In this document: positions 47,081-60,111 of the stretch, piece after piece
Layout: each line of letters begins with the position of its first letter
How positions within the stretch are numbered: the stretch's first letter is position 1
From: Trametopsis cervina
Taxonomy: Eukaryota > Basidiomycota > Agaricomycetes > Polyporales > Irpicaceae
DNA: 64,000 nucleotides
Direction: 5' to 3'
Assembly (NCBI GenBank): GCA_022385755.1
Contig: MU278360.1
Span: forward strand, 217,692 to 281,691
The notes under the pieces: generated by a model
Told to the model about the DNA's origin: nothing
The model's database searches: none
Seen by the model: the letters and a program-made list of their open reading frames with translations, nothing else
Program-made: the position numbers and the translations under genes

Positions 47081-50000
47081 ATGGAAGCGAAACGGAGGAA
47101 GCTGATACTTAAATATCGCGGAGAACCTTTACTTCCGTCGCCAATAGCTATACCGTCATCCAGTCGATTAGCCAAATCAACCCATTCAGCGAGCGTAGTC
47201 AATGCGCGATCTTTGCCTGAGACCGCACCCCCGATATCAGCGAAAGACTGGACGTTTGATAATGTGCTACAACAGGGCGAACGTTTCAAGCCCGTTAAAC
47301 GGATCTCTGCGCTATCTCCTGGATTAGAAATTGCCCGTGCAATTGAACAACATGAAGCTTCCGGAGAACCACTCATTATTGAAGGCTACCAGAAAGCCGA
47401 AAAGTGGTCTAAAGATTTGTTTAACGTCGACTGGTTGATACAGAATCATGGCCAGAAGAGTAAGCCTCTGCAGATATTTATTGGTGCATTATTTGAACGT
47501 CTGACAGGGTGTTCTGTGCGCAATGTAACAACTTGTACCGACGAAGACATGACTCTCGAAGAATATATTGGATACACTCGGACATCACATGTGGAACGTC
47601 AGTATAATGCAATCATTATAACTGAAGGAGTCTAAACTCTGTGTGTAGGCGAACAACTTCTCTACTACAAGGATGCCGATTGTCCTTCAGCGTGGCGTAC
47701 CTGGGTGAACGAAAAAGAAGTCATACCCCCTTCCCTTCGCCCCGGCGGTGAGAATGACCTTATGCAGCATTTAACCCAACAGGTGATATTTTGCGTTAGT
47801 CGGCTTTGGTCCTCGCTCACTGGTCACGTTGCAGGAATCCGTGGAATCTCTGATGTGTTATCTGGGCGTTGGGGATACGTTCACCCCCTGCCATAAAGAC
47901 TTGTGCGGGTCTTCTGGACATAACATAATGTGCTATACGGAGAACGATGGATCATCATTCTGGTTCCTGACGGCAAGCTCGGACGCACCACTGGTCGGCG
48001 TTTTCTTCCAGGAGGAGCTTCACTCAGAATTAGATTGGGAACAGCATGCAGTCACGCTTGAGCAATTCGCTAAAGCTCCATTCACTGTATATGTCGCAGA
48101 ACAGAAACTTGGTGACCTTGTATTAATCCCCCCTCGAAGTTGTCACCAAGTCGTTAATCATGGTGGTCTCACCATCAAGACATCTTGGTCCAGGATGACT
48201 GTCAGAGGTCTGAAAATGGCGCTGCAACGCGAACTTCCCATCTATCGCCGGTGAGGATGCACTTATCTGTATCCTGTTCATGTGCTGAAACCTTATGTTG
48301 CAAGGGTATGTCGACGTGAACAGTACCGTGTGAAGTATATCGTGTACCGCTCGCTGCTGCAATATACTAAACAGCTCAGCGACCTTGTGGACGACGAGGT
48401 ACCGTTACGTGCGAAGGGAAAACAAGTCCAAGCGGAGTATACCCATCCCCTACTATCCATCCCGGGTGTTGAAGAGATGGCGCGAACGCTGGAAACCGTG
48501 CTGCAATTATTTGACTCCATTATATATGAAGAGTTTGCGCGCAACCATGACGCGCTCCCTACTATACCCTCCGATTCTCGCCAGGTATCAGAGATTTTCC
48601 AGCGACGATCCCCTTCGAAGCGCAAACCGAAGCCTTCATTCGCGGCTATAACTGTCGAGTCAACCAGTTCCAATTTCGCTTGCGACTTCTGTGGGAGCGA
48701 TATTTTTCAAAGCTTCTTCGAATGCCAATCTTGCGCTATACCTCCGGATGAAACAGTAGATCGCGATCACGACGAGGATGAAGAACCTGCCTCAACTTTG
48801 ACTGGCGACGGCTTGATCATCTGTCCGTCATGCTATGTGGAGGGCCGTACCTGCGCTTGTGGTATCATGCACGCCGCGCAATGCCGACCGTTTTCTCTTC
48901 TGATAAACAGAAGGAACGACGCAGCTGCAGTGCTACGCAAATTGGAAGGTGATTTTGACAAATGGGCTGACTTGCCGACGTGTGTTTTCATCATCCCAAC
49001 TTGAACATCAAAGCTGAACGCATTTTACTAGGACGCTTACTTCTTCACCCTATTCGAACATCTTTGAGGCAGGGTGCGTTCTCCTGAATATCAGGAAGAG
49101 CAGACTCTCTCGAAAAACGGTCAGAACAGAGACCAGGTGCAAGCAGACTCATTTTGCGAACCCTGATCACTGTTTGAACTGCTCCGCTTGCCACTACGCT
49201 CGATGTTACCCACATTTACTCGCAATTGGCATACATTCGTCAGAGGCCCTGTTCTTACATGGAAACCGAAACCCTGCAAAATGGCACAGTCGACACCTTG
49301 GGTTAAAGACCAAATACGAGCGCGGAACCACAGGGATAAGGGATGCGGAGCTTGTGGGTGACAAGGAGGATGTCACGACGGGACTAGTGCATCTAGCATT
49401 GAACTACCCTTCCTGCCGCTCCCTGAACCCAGGCTACACAATGCATGGATGGTATGATACACCGGTTACCCCAGATTCAGCAAATGGTGTCAAGGTAAAG
49501 TTACATCCCGTTGCTCTTTGTCACCACCGCTAATTGACTTTCGGAATAGGACGTCGAGCATGATCTCACTGACCATAACATTACTGAATTACAAACCATT
49601 TCCCTTCCGACCGGTGGTATTACCGGTAAAAGAAGTTCTCAGTCGATAAGTACGCTGTCGTCTCTGTCAGCACCTACATCACAGCCACCATCCCACATCT
49701 CGAGTCCTCAAGCGGGACAGTCTGTGCCGTTGAAACCATCCAAGGCCAGTGCTATCCCTACTGGAGAACCATACGTGCTAGTCGAAAGCGCGGCCGAAAA
49801 CCGGAAACGGCGTCGCGCGTTTGGTACTGAGTCGTCAAGAAGAGTAAAACGCAGTAGGAATTCAGCAGTCCTAGTCGTCGATGGTCGATCTGTGGTATGC
49901 GGTCATTCGAGACATTGCATCCTCGCACAATCTGACGTCTTTCTAGGGATTGGACAGTGATGAAGAGGATAGGCGTGTCCAAGAAGATTACGCTTCGTCT

Positions 50001-51718
50001 CTCGCAAAGGCTCTGGCTAGTGTCAACGCCGAAGAACCTCAGTTCACGAGTTCATCATCGCCTGGGTTTCGAATAGCCTCACGTCTCCGAAGCAACGGCG
50101 CTGCGACGTCACTCTCTAGCAACGCGATAGCGTCCTCCTCGAAACATCCTCTCGACAGAATGTCGCGATCTCTGGTAAATCCAAGCCCAGTCGTAGGCCG
50201 CGCACCTATTCCTCCCTCGGAGGAAAATCCGGATTGCATACAACAGACCAACTCAGTGACTCGTAGACCACGTTCCGGATTGCGAAACAAGAAGGGGCGA
50301 CCTCCTGGACTCCCTGCAAACGAAGGGCAAGCTCCTCGTGATATTGATCCATCCGCTCACGGCCCAGCTGTCTCAGCGATGACTGAATCTGGGACCAACG
50401 TTGATCAGGTACCGTCTACAGTGGATAACGATGATACAGCCGACCAGGTCGCACTCCAGCACCCACCAACCCCAGACGTTGCAGGATCCGAACCACGAAA
50501 GCAAGCACAGCACAACGTACCGACATCGCACCCTCGAGCCGACGGTAGCATCGAAGATCTCGCAGCTTCATTCCACAATGCCATTCGGGCCACGCAGACA
50601 CTCTCGGTTGAGTTCCAGGCAGAAAGGAAGGAGTTGCGAGCGATGCAGTCCGTTCTAGAGAAGCGGCTTCAAGCAGAAATAGGTCAACGATCTGCCCTGG
50701 AACTCCGGGTCAGAGCGGCTGACCAGGAGATCCTCAGTTTGAAGGTACAGCACAGACAGTTAGAGGCACAGCTTCGACACGAAATCGAAAGAGGCAGTCA
50801 AGCAGCACTCGGCGATGGCGGTCAAGAAGTCATCTCACAAGAGATGACCGCGCATATGCGCAGCCTTGCCGAAGAAGTAGTTAAAGCTCAGATCGATCAG
50901 CTCCAGGCCACCCACAGAAGCCAGCCAGAAACACCGAGCTCGCCTAGCAACTTAGACAATGAGTTGGTAGCCATCTTCCGCAAGTCCATCCCCAGCATGA
51001 TGGAAAATGTAAGTTGCACTCAGCACGGTTTCCTCTCTTTCTTGTATTGATTCCTTGTGTTGCCTAGTTCTTCAAATCTGGGCTTGTACCGCCGGAGCCA
51101 ACAAATGACATCCCAGCTATTGCAAGCTATTCATATGCGCGTCCATGGGCTTCTCTTCATGCTTCGGCGATGTCACCAAGCGGACAACTGGAGATGCTCA
51201 ACGCGAGAAACCAGCCCTTTGAGTGGACGCATAACGCGCTACCTTTTCAGCCCAACGACCCCGCATCTTTTCCGACGCTCTTAAGAGGGGGACAACCTGA
51301 GTTACCTCAGCCCGGCCCATCGACACACAGCCATATTCCTTTTGGAAACGAACTCACTCGCGCTGTTACCTCCGGTGTGGTTGCTTCACAGGGCGCATCC
51401 CCTTTCCCAAGTGGCCATGTTTTCACACCCGAGATTCATATTACCTCACGAATTGACGAATTGGGCTCCCAAAAAAGTGCATCTCCGCACGTAGAACCTC
51501 ATCGACGCAATGATCGCCATAACTCCCGGTCGCACAAGGAGGCTTCTCACTCTCCAGAAAGAGACTACGAGCGAAAGAGGCGCTCTGGATATCCATCTAC
51601 CCCTGGTCATAGGTCTGGAACAACTCGTTCTAAGACGTCCAGACACCATTCTCGTTCGCATCGTTCGCATAGTACGGATCGTCACAGTTCCCACGATCAG
51701 CGTCGACGACCATACTGA
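47081..51718 (+). CDS. JmjC-domain protein with Cys-rich modules, coiled coil and RS-type tail
   Basis: Predicted Fe(II)/2-oxoglutarate-dependent oxygenase, probably a chromatin demethylase or hydroxylase. Starts MEAKRRKLILKYRGEPLLP. The JmjC domain (about residues 90-370) includes EPLIIEGYQKAEKW, TLEEYIGYTR, ESLMCYLGVGDTFTPCHKDL (HxD iron ligands), SSFWFLTAS, LGDLVLIPPRSCHQVVNHGG (distal His) and TSWSRMTV. Then comes CDFCGSDIFQSFFECQSC, LIICPSCYVEGRTCACG and, after an intron, FANPDHCLNCSACHYARCYP: Cys clusters that should bind zinc. A long low-complexity region with KNKKGRPPGLP-like basic motif (LRNKKGRPPGLP) follows. A coiled coil (FQAERKELRAMQSVLEKRLQ; RAADQEILSLKVQHRQLEAQ) comes next, and finally an Arg/Ser/His-rich tail ending at 51,718. 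About 1,370 residues. The reading frame stays open across 49,013-49,500, so this is one gene. Confidence 0.82.
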
Positions 51719-52122
51719 TCATTTGAGGTCTTCGGAAACGGCTCATGCCAGTGTATAGCCCTATTTTCTTGTGTTTCGTCACACTTTCTTGCCCTTGTAC
51801 CAAACCATTCTTCCGGATTGAACATGGATTGCCATGACATGGTTGTATTATCATTATGATAGATTGTAGTCAAAGTTCGAAATCAGTATGATTGTGAGGG
51901 AATCCGAAGAATCGAGAGCAAGCGGCAGTGACCGAGATAGAGAGAGGCGAGGAATAGTGCATGCGCAGAGGTATCCGAGTGTGTGAGAAGCAAGCGAGAG
52001 TATAACCCGAACCCAAATCAAAACCGAAAAAAATAGAGGGGTAACATGTGACAAAGGAGCGGACACTGTTCATGAGACGACGAACATCGTTCAACAGCGA
52101 CAAGGAGCAAGCGAGAATCAAC
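51719..52122. other. Convergent intergenic region
   Basis: 3-prime regions of the JmjC gene (plus) and casein kinase I gene (minus). Nothing else recognised. Confidence 0.5.
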
Positions 52123-54254
52123 TCAGCCGCATCTACATGTGAGAATCTGCCAGAACGTGTTTTTAGGTCGTTCTTCGCCTTGACCGTGGTAGCCATCACC
52201 GTTCGCTACGCCCTGCTCTCCTCCTCGTGCGCGCACGTTGGACATCGCAGGGGGTGCGGCACCAACGCTGGAAACCATAGGTGACGCCCGTCCATAAGGT
52301 TGTTGGGTCGCAGAGTATTCATCGGCACCGTCACGGCCGTATGAGTCATAACCCGCGTTCGCATACGGATGTGAAGGCTGTTGGCTTATCCTTCGGACGG
52401 GGGTCCCAACAGGCACGTTAACATGAGCCGCGGCAGACAAAGGCGTCACTTGCCCTGGGGTCTCAGCTCCTGGGGGTGTAAGCGCAGTAGGAATAGGGCG
52501 ATTCTGCTGCCTCGAACCAGAGCGGACGACGGCAGGAGAAGGAGGGACCACACCAGGACCGGCTCCTTGTGAAATACGTCTTCTATCATCGCGAGCGGCC
52601 TCCTTACGGCGGTCCCGTGGATCATTGGCCGGTGTGTTCTGTATCTGCGCAAGGATTTGGTTCTGAGCCTATCAAACGAGGTGAGGCGAAGTGGAGAAGA
52701 TTCAGCGCAGAACGGCTTACCAGTACCGACTCCCATCCTTTGCCACCTGCACGTGCGTGTGAGCGAGAGTAGTCATGCGTGCCAAGACAGTGTCCGTACC
52801 GTTCAACAAGTTCCAATCATAAACCTGATCGTCAACATCGCCGCTGCTCTTCATAACCTTTGTGAATAGGTCTCGGAGGAAATCATAATCGGGAGCCTCC
52901 TCGAATCCAAGTTTCCTAACATAATTGAGATAGATACCGAACTCCTCTGCAAGACATGCCAAACAAACGTGGTGAGTGTGAGAAATAAGGTGCATCCATC
53001 CGATGAATCTCACCAGGGAAGCCTTCACACAACTCCTTTATGGGCGTTGTCTGTTTCTTCTCACCAATCTTCTCATACTTCTGCTTGTTCGTGGCGGCCT
53101 TCAGCCCTTGCCAAGGCAGGCTGCCCCTCAAGAAGTACATAAATACGTGACCGAGCGATTCCAGGTCATCTCGCCGCGACTGTTCTGAGGATGTCAAAGT
53201 AAACAAGCGGTGATCGGTCAGCTCTTCCGTCAGAATGTATGGAGAAAGAAGTACAGACCTCGCCCCAGGTGCGTGTTGATGCTCATGTAGCGTGCCGTCC
53301 CGCTTAATGATTTGCGCTCTCGATACGGTATATGCTGCTTTGTCTTGGGGTCACGGTACTGCTTGGCCATGCCGAAGTCTACAACATGTATAACTAGACA
53401 AGAAGCCATGCATTCAGTACAAGGTCATGGGTGATAGGCAACAACTCACTGTTTGCGTTCTTCGTTCCAGGCCTTCCGATCAGAAAATTATCGGGTTTGA
53501 TGTCGCGATAGATGAGGTTCTTGTCGTGAATCGTTTGCACGCGTGAAATCTAGACGCACCACATGAACGTCGCGCGCGTAAGATTCGTCAGTCAACGTTT
53601 CCAGATGACGGACATGAGCCGCACGGGGGAAAGCTGAGGGACGTACCATCTGCTTCGCTGCCATGCACACCGTCTTTATCGAGAACTTGCGCCCACACAT
53701 GTCGAACAGGTCCTCCAAGCTGGGGCCGAGGAGGTCAATGACGAGGATGTTGTGCAGCCCCTCTTGTCCAAAATGGTATATCTGGGGTATTCCAGCTGTT
53801 CGCCATGACAGCGGTAAGAGCCTATCAGAGGGGTTCTGGGGATGGGGAATTACGAATGGGACTGACTGCAACCAGCGAGTATACGATACGAGCGACATTC
53901 ATCTCTCAGTTGCGGAGCCTCCGCCTTCCTAGGTTCCTATGAGGTATGCAGTGATGAGCTATGAATAGCAGCTTAGGGTTCCAGGGATCCACTACGCGCG
54001 CGTAGGTTTCCCCAGGGACAGAGAGCAAGACGAGACGATGCGTACAAACTTGATAGCAACCGTCTGGGAATTGAGGAGGTTGGTCCCTAGAGTAACAGGA
54101 TATCAGCCATTATTCCGCAAAGGTAACTAGAATGCCTCCGATACACACCTTCGAAGATGACACCAAACGAACCCTCTCCGATTTTCTTCCCTACGCGGTA
54201 ATGAGCCCCGACGACATTGGGTGCGGGAGACGGATGTGAGTGTGAGTGAGACAT
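52123..54254 (-). CDS. Casein kinase I, C-terminal cysteine-anchored type
   Basis: Ser/Thr kinase of the CK1 family. Starts [21 protein letters not shown]-loop [14 protein letters not shown], then [28 protein letters not shown], catalytic loop [18 protein letters not shown], metal-binding [15 protein letters not shown], and the CK1 hallmark [18 protein letters not shown] (SIN in place of APE). Then [20 protein letters not shown] and [16 protein letters not shown]. The C-terminal third is Pro/Ser/Gln-rich and ends [10 protein letters not shown]. Two terminal cysteines suggest palmitoylation and plasma-membrane location, as for yeast Yck1/Yck2. About 460 residues with about eight introns, several of them short exons. 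The family acts in nutrient sensing, morphogenesis and endocytosis. Confidence 0.93.
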
Positions 54255-55002
54255 AGCGCTAGTCGTTGTCTCCGGTGGACGTCGTGACGGTGTAAGTCAG
54301 TGAGAATGGCGTAGAGGCCGACTGGCCTGAAACCGTCGAGGCCAAGAACAAGTGAACAAGCAGAGGCCACCACATTATCCTTTGAGCTCGGTGATGGCCG
54401 TCCCATCCCCTTGACGCCCGCGTGTCTGGGCGTTCGCCTCGATTTCACACATGTGCTCATGATACTGCTGTCGGTGTGATCACCACCGCTTATAGTCTAC
54501 AGCGCGTGCTGTGGGCACTCAGAGTAACGAATATACCTAGAAACTAAAAGAGATGCTATCGTTCGATGGGGGTACTAAATATTACAACTTTACAGGTGGA
54601 CAGACCAGAAGCAATGGGACTGAGCAGGAGAGAAGGGTGAGGTATATCCAGATGACTACGGCTGACTGCCAGGATAACGGAAAGAAGAAGGAAGAGGTAC
54701 GTTCCAGCTGGCAAGGCTAGCAACGAAAGCGTAAATGTAGTTGAATATGAGAATGAGTAAGGGGGTTGGAGGGTGCGACCAACTCCAGGGGAGGTACCTA
54801 AACATGCTGAGAAACACCAATGAAGAGGGGCCTGAAGGAGAGAAATATAGGGGTGACATGTGGGAGTACCGCCACGATGAACGCACGACCGACCAGAAGA
54901 ATGCCCATACGTCTTTTGGGAACAACCGGGAGACAGAAGGGGAATGCTCATAGCAGACGCTCCTGCGCCACTGTCGTGGGGCAATAAGCAGCAACGGAAT
55001 AT
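54255..55002. other. Intergenic: CK1 promoter and GID4 3-prime region
   Basis: No gene recognised. Open frames of 112-142 codons on the minus strand at 54,556-54,994 overlap each other, lack family motifs and lie where the GID4 3-prime UTR is expected. Confidence 0.5.
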
Positions 55003-56681
55003 CTACCGGAACTCGAACGAGGTACTGGCCTGTTCAGCAACGTGAACGAGCGACAATTGCTGATATCTGTGTTGCAGGCCAGGAAAGATGTGACATCATG
55101 ATCAGCAGCTGATTTCCGACGGAGGAGCAGCATAACGTACGGTTCGGAGTTTTGGTGAAAGTAGAATCCGCTCATGGTAGCCGCAGCTGGTGCGGCTGGT
55201 CGGCTTGAAGACGAAGATCGAGACATCCTTCGAGCGCCCCTGCTCAGCGACTCCCTGCGAACACGAGGTGACATTTCCGGCTTTGCCGGTGCAGTTGGTA
55301 CAGGGGAGGAGCTTTCGGGGACGTCCTCAGGGACAGAGAAATGGTGACCGGCTTGCGTAGCAGGAGGGTTGAAGTCCACGCAGACATAGTAAAAGCCTAA
55401 CGAGGTAGTAAAGTTAGAATCGCTTCCCAGGATGCCAAAATACTATCAATGATTGAAAGTATAGCGCCAGATCACAGTGTGGTCGGTCGCGGCGTCGGCT
55501 ATGATAATTGCTCACCTGCGAAACTCGCACCGCTGATGTCCTGCACTCGATGGTCGGGAACCAGGAACTTCTCCTTCCATCTCATGAAAACTGCTCCTCG
55601 GTCCGCATCCTTGATTGTTAGGTGGGGCTTCTTCATCTCGTGGCGGACATGCCGGAAAGCCGGGAAGCGAGCCCAATGTACCATGTCTTCCTGCTCTGTT
55701 GCGCCCCAGTTTCTGGTCAAGAAACCGTACCGGCTCCCGATAATCTCTGCATCGAAGTAGGTCGTAAGTTCGGGCCAGTCGTCTGTGAGCCCCCGGATGC
55801 GCAGATAACCGCAGAGGTGAGAGGAACTGAAGTCCACGTCCTATTAATTATGAACATGATGAATTAGATAAGTAATTTTAGAATAGGGTCAGAATGAGGC
55901 AGGCACGTACCACGATCGTCACGTTTACATCGTAGCTATTCCTCCCGCTCTTCTGGGTACCCTGGAAAGAGGCACCGGGGTACAAGCACTGATGCCCTTG
56001 GGACCGGACACGAATACGAGTAATGTCGACAAAGGGATCAGGTTGGGATGATAGCATATGCTGCTGTTGACCCCTGCTACTGGAAGCCCGAGAGATCGGC
56101 GTTATGGAATGAGCGGCATGTGAACTGGCTGACGCCTGCTGAGGAACGGCGTCGACAGCGACACGGAGTGGCCTGCGCGATGCTGTGGAACCGCTGGGCG
56201 CGGCAGTGAGGACGTTTGGGGAGGATGAAGATGAAGAGGCGGCTGATGACTGTGCAAGAGACTGGGGCTGCTGGAAGGACACGGAGGGAGTTTCCATCTC
56301 AATATCCTCATCGAGACTGTACTGGGCGTGATCCAAACTCTGTGGAGACGAGTGAGTGGATTCTGGATGCGAGCTAGCCGCCTCGTTGTTGCCGTCTGGC
56401 AGTGCTGCCGCGCGGCGACGGAGCTCCCTCTCGACCTGAGCAAACAAGAACTCGCCCCTTGCGATAGAGACAGGAGGGGTGTCGAGGCGATGTGTGAGGA
56501 GTGAGCTCCTCCTGCAGGGACCGCAGACGAGACTGGCGTCGTTCGAGTCGTCGCCGTCATATAGGAGGAAGGAGGTATTTGTGTCGGTGGAGAGCGGACG
56601 GTGACACGAGGAGCACACTTTGATCTGCTGTTGAGTCTGGTCATCCTGCTGGAGAAGAGCGGCGGGATGCTCGGACGGCAT
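55003..56681 (-). CDS. GID4: GID4 / VID24-type substrate receptor of the GID/CTLH ubiquitin ligase
   Basis: Recognises N-terminal proline degrons and delivers substrates to the GID E3. The N-terminal 230 residues are low-complexity, with two CxxC pairs (VCSSCHRPLS; LVCGPCRRSS). The VID24 beta-barrel follows: QCLYPGASFQGTQKSGRNSY, VDFSSSHLCGYLRIRGLTDD, PELTTYFDAEIIGSRYGFLT, ATEQEDMVHWARFPAF, AVFMRWKEKFLVPDHRVQDI and SGASFAGFYYVCVDF. An insertion rich in Ser/Arg (RRESLSRGARRMSRSSSSS) splits the last two strands before MSGFYFHQNSEPYQLSLVHV. The final join uses donor GTTATG at SEPY and restores the family C-terminus; stop at 55,003-55,005. About 470 residues, longer than human GID4 (about 300). 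Confidence 0.92.
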
Positions 56682-59600
56682 GTTGCGTATGTATGATATG
56701 GAAAGAGTGTCGCACTCTTTCGGGGAGAGGTAGACGAGAGCTGTCGTGCGTGGGTGAGCCGGGTGGTGGATGTGGGAGGAGGAGGAGAAAAGTCGCTTGA
56801 GCGTGTGAAGTGGGAAGGTCGATTCGAAAGCAGGCTAAAGTGCTGCACTATGTACACGTGCGGCTATCAACTACTCGAGACCTTTACGTTCTCAGTCGAC
56901 CTCCGTCGGGGTGTCAAACGACCCTCTCCTCTGATCCGCACAACAAGAGACCAGAACCACGGGCGAGGCTGCGCGACTGCAAGGCTGGCCAGTACGGTGC
57001 ATACACAGGATCTCCGTAAAGCTTAATACAGCACGCTGACATATTCGTACCGCAAACTAGCATCCACAGGTCCAATGGCGCTCCGTGGGCACGACCCTTC
57101 CTCAGCTGCAACCGCATCGCCTGGCTGTCGGACAAGACGGAACGTCAGCTTTCCAGTCAGACGTCGGAACTCGCAAGAGCGATCTGACAGAACTACAGTC
57201 GTCCTGCATAACAGCATGGCGTCTCGTCGGTATTGTTCCCTAATCCCTGACTTGGGCAACACCGACCCCGAACGCCTGTGGACATGTTAAACTCGCCCGC
57301 CAGACGCTGTAGATGCCGCATATCTCGTCAAAGTGCCCAACCGTCCATGCATCAGGCGAGATTAGCGCGAACATCCATCGACACAGCCAAGGCGCCCTCC
57401 AGAGCGGCATGCTGGGACGCGTAGGGACGGGACACCGACTTTGCGTCGCGGTCATTCTCTTGTGTCTCCACGGTCTTCGCCTTCGCAAAACAACCACCCC
57501 AGTCAGGCCGACATGCCACTTCGGACTTCGGAGTATCATGCTGGAGCGAGCCCGAATGACACCGAGGTGCCCAAATGGTGCGTTGCTTCCCACTAGTTTT
57601 CGTACGCGTGGTAGCCTCATGCAGATTTCCTCAGATTGCGCTCTGTTGATTGGAACACTATACGTCAGATGTCCAGCCAGACAACAAGGAGGGTTGGCTC
57701 TTTGCCATGCATGACGCAGTGGATGTACAGCAACTCCTGTGCCCCAATGCATGGATCACGGATACTCCGCTGTGGCCGCAACCACAACCTGCAGCCGATC
57801 ACCCATTCCAGTCAGGCCTCTCGCTGCGCACAACCGCGCAGGGAAAACCAACTGACTCAAGTTGGCAAGGCTCTTTGTTTTTGGGAATACGCGTCCTGCG
57901 TTTCCGATTCTTGAACCAAGGATCCGCGATTGATATGCAGATGCATTACGGGGCGGACACGGGCTCATTGGCGCAAACTCCCAAACACAAGATATTCAGG
58001 TAAGCCCCGATGTCCTATCCCTATACGAGATCCTCATACATTCTCTATGAGATCGCTATCTGGCCATTACTTTCATAGCCGTGAAACTGTAACGCACACT
58101 GCCGGTTACCCTCTGCCGGCAGGTGTGGGTCCATCGTGGGGAGCGCGTCGGGCTCTCCCCGAGATCTACGCCAGGGGTGCGTCAATGAACCACGGTCGAG
58201 AGGTGGCAACCGCATATCGTCCGCCGCAGGGTTGTTTTGTTGGCTTCCATGGCAGGCCTTTTGCATCTCAGCTCTACTATTGTTCGCGTCTGTAAACACA
58301 TAACATTGCCATTCATCAACCGTTCATCAACCCATAACAAGAGGATCGCTGTTCGCATCTTCTGCTGAACAAGCCCAGCACAGTCAGCGCCAGCAAATAC
58401 TCTCCCCCACATATGGAGGTACACGGAGCTCAATCCAGGTCGTTCACACTCCGCACCGGATTTCAATACTGGAAGAGCAAGCACTGTCGGAGAACACCCT
58501 TGACGCATACATCGCACGGTGAACTGTCAACCAAGCCTCCCGCGGCGCTCAATAGGTTCTATTTCCCTATATCGCAGCGCGTGAAGAAGGCCATTTTAGC
58601 ACGGTCTCCCCCGTACTCTGCGGATTCGTTTTCCTCATGGGCAGCACCGACCGGAAGTCGGCCATAGACCAGCGTTGCTGCTGCGTCCTGTTTTCTGCAC
58701 TTCACCGCCCTTCATCACCGAAAGCAGAAAAGCGCCAATAGCTGCGCCAGCGCGCTTCGAGCCACGCCAATCTCTTGCCACCGTCGGGATCGAACAAACC
58801 CAGCGTTCTTCCGTTCCGACGGAACGACCGTGACTGCCATGTCCAGCATCACCCCGCACAGTCTGTCATCACTGTCCTTGCAGCAGTCCGTTGATTGATA
58901 CACACCCCGTGTCTATCATCGCGCCTCGGATCCCAGGCATCGCTCTCCTCAGTTCACGGCCGCTTTCATATGATTTCCCGGCGCGCCTCCGACGGCGCTG
59001 CCCGTCTGTCTGTCTGTCAGCCACGTACTCGTCCTTCCATCTATCAACGAGCACATCAAGAGCGCAGACGCAGATAGCAGATATCCAGGTGCTCCCGCGC
59101 TGCAATCACGCCGCGACCATCACTCGGTAGACGGCCGCCGGGGACGGGCCAGCGGCTCTTCTGCTGTCTCGCTGTCTCTCCTTGTGCGCGGTACAGAGAT
59201 CCCACCGCAACGTAGCCACGCAATGGCGTTTGATCGTACAGAGGCGCGTCCGCAAGTCCTCACGGTTGTCGGTCTGATGGGACGTTTGCACAAATTGGGG
59301 GGGAGATGGCCGCCCTATGCGCGGGGTGAGGCTTGCGCGTATACTGCCTTGGTAAGCAAGAGGTACACTCATTAGGCGTGCGGAGATGTCGAAGCACCAT
59401 CCCACCGACTAAACGAACCCAATCTTCAGTGTCTGTGCGTACGGCTGTTGGCTACGAGGCCGAACCTCTATTTGTAATGCAATGTATGTACCGTAGTCGG
59501 GAATGTTGAACCTTGGGTGTGCAAAACCGAATCGACTCGGATGTTAGATGCGGCAGTGCTGCTGTGCTTGCAGTATCAGATATAAGGAATCCCACAATGC

Positions 59601-60111
59601 ACAGAAGCACATCAAAGCCACTTAAAGCGAGCGTTGCGCATGCCACGGAAATCCGAGGGCCACGCAAGCGTGCGGCTTCGAACAAGGTACGGGAGAGTTA
59701 GGGATGATATTATATGTTAGGTATAGCGATATGGGCGTGGTACGAATACATGTAAGTATGGAGATGTGAGTGATGTTCGGAAACGAGCCAGACCGCCGCC
59801 GTCCACGTCCAGTGCATGCACAACCAAATGAAAACCGTGTTTTGGTGGAAGAGAATGCGGAATGGAATGACGGTGCGGAACATGGGTTTGTGGGATTTGA
59901 AGATAGTAGGAACCGACGCGGGATACACTTGTCTAATGATGAAAAAAGTAAAAACGTGAAAAAACGTCGTTCATTGACGTCGACCCTTCGTGAGCACATG
60001 ATCATGAACAACGTGGAAATTGTATGAATGAAGCATTAAAGTCGTCGCCCAGGCGTCCCCGAAGTGACAAAACCCCGAAAAGAAAGTAATAATAAGATTC
60101 ACGTAGCCGTT
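56682..60111. other. Long gene-poor interval
   Basis: 3.4 kb between GID4 (start) and the MFS gene (end). Open frames up to 170 codons occur on both strands around 57,240-58,000 but overlap each other and carry no recognised motif. Probably the GID4 promoter, non-coding sequence or an unannotatable gene. No repeats or tRNA seen. Confidence 0.45.

Noticed and set aside
49174..51718. Separate gene downstream of the JmjC gene
   Set aside because: After a splice at about 48,979-49,040 the frame continues without stops through the CLNCSACHYARC region to the coiled coil, so one gene explains both parts better.
54556..54994. Minus-strand frames of 112 and 142 codons after GID4
   Set aside because: They overlap each other in two frames and lie in the expected GID4 3-prime UTR.
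57240..58003. Overlapping open frames of 90-170 codons on both strands
   Set aside because: They compete with one another, contain no recognised motif or splice chain, and look like stop-poor GC-rich sequence.
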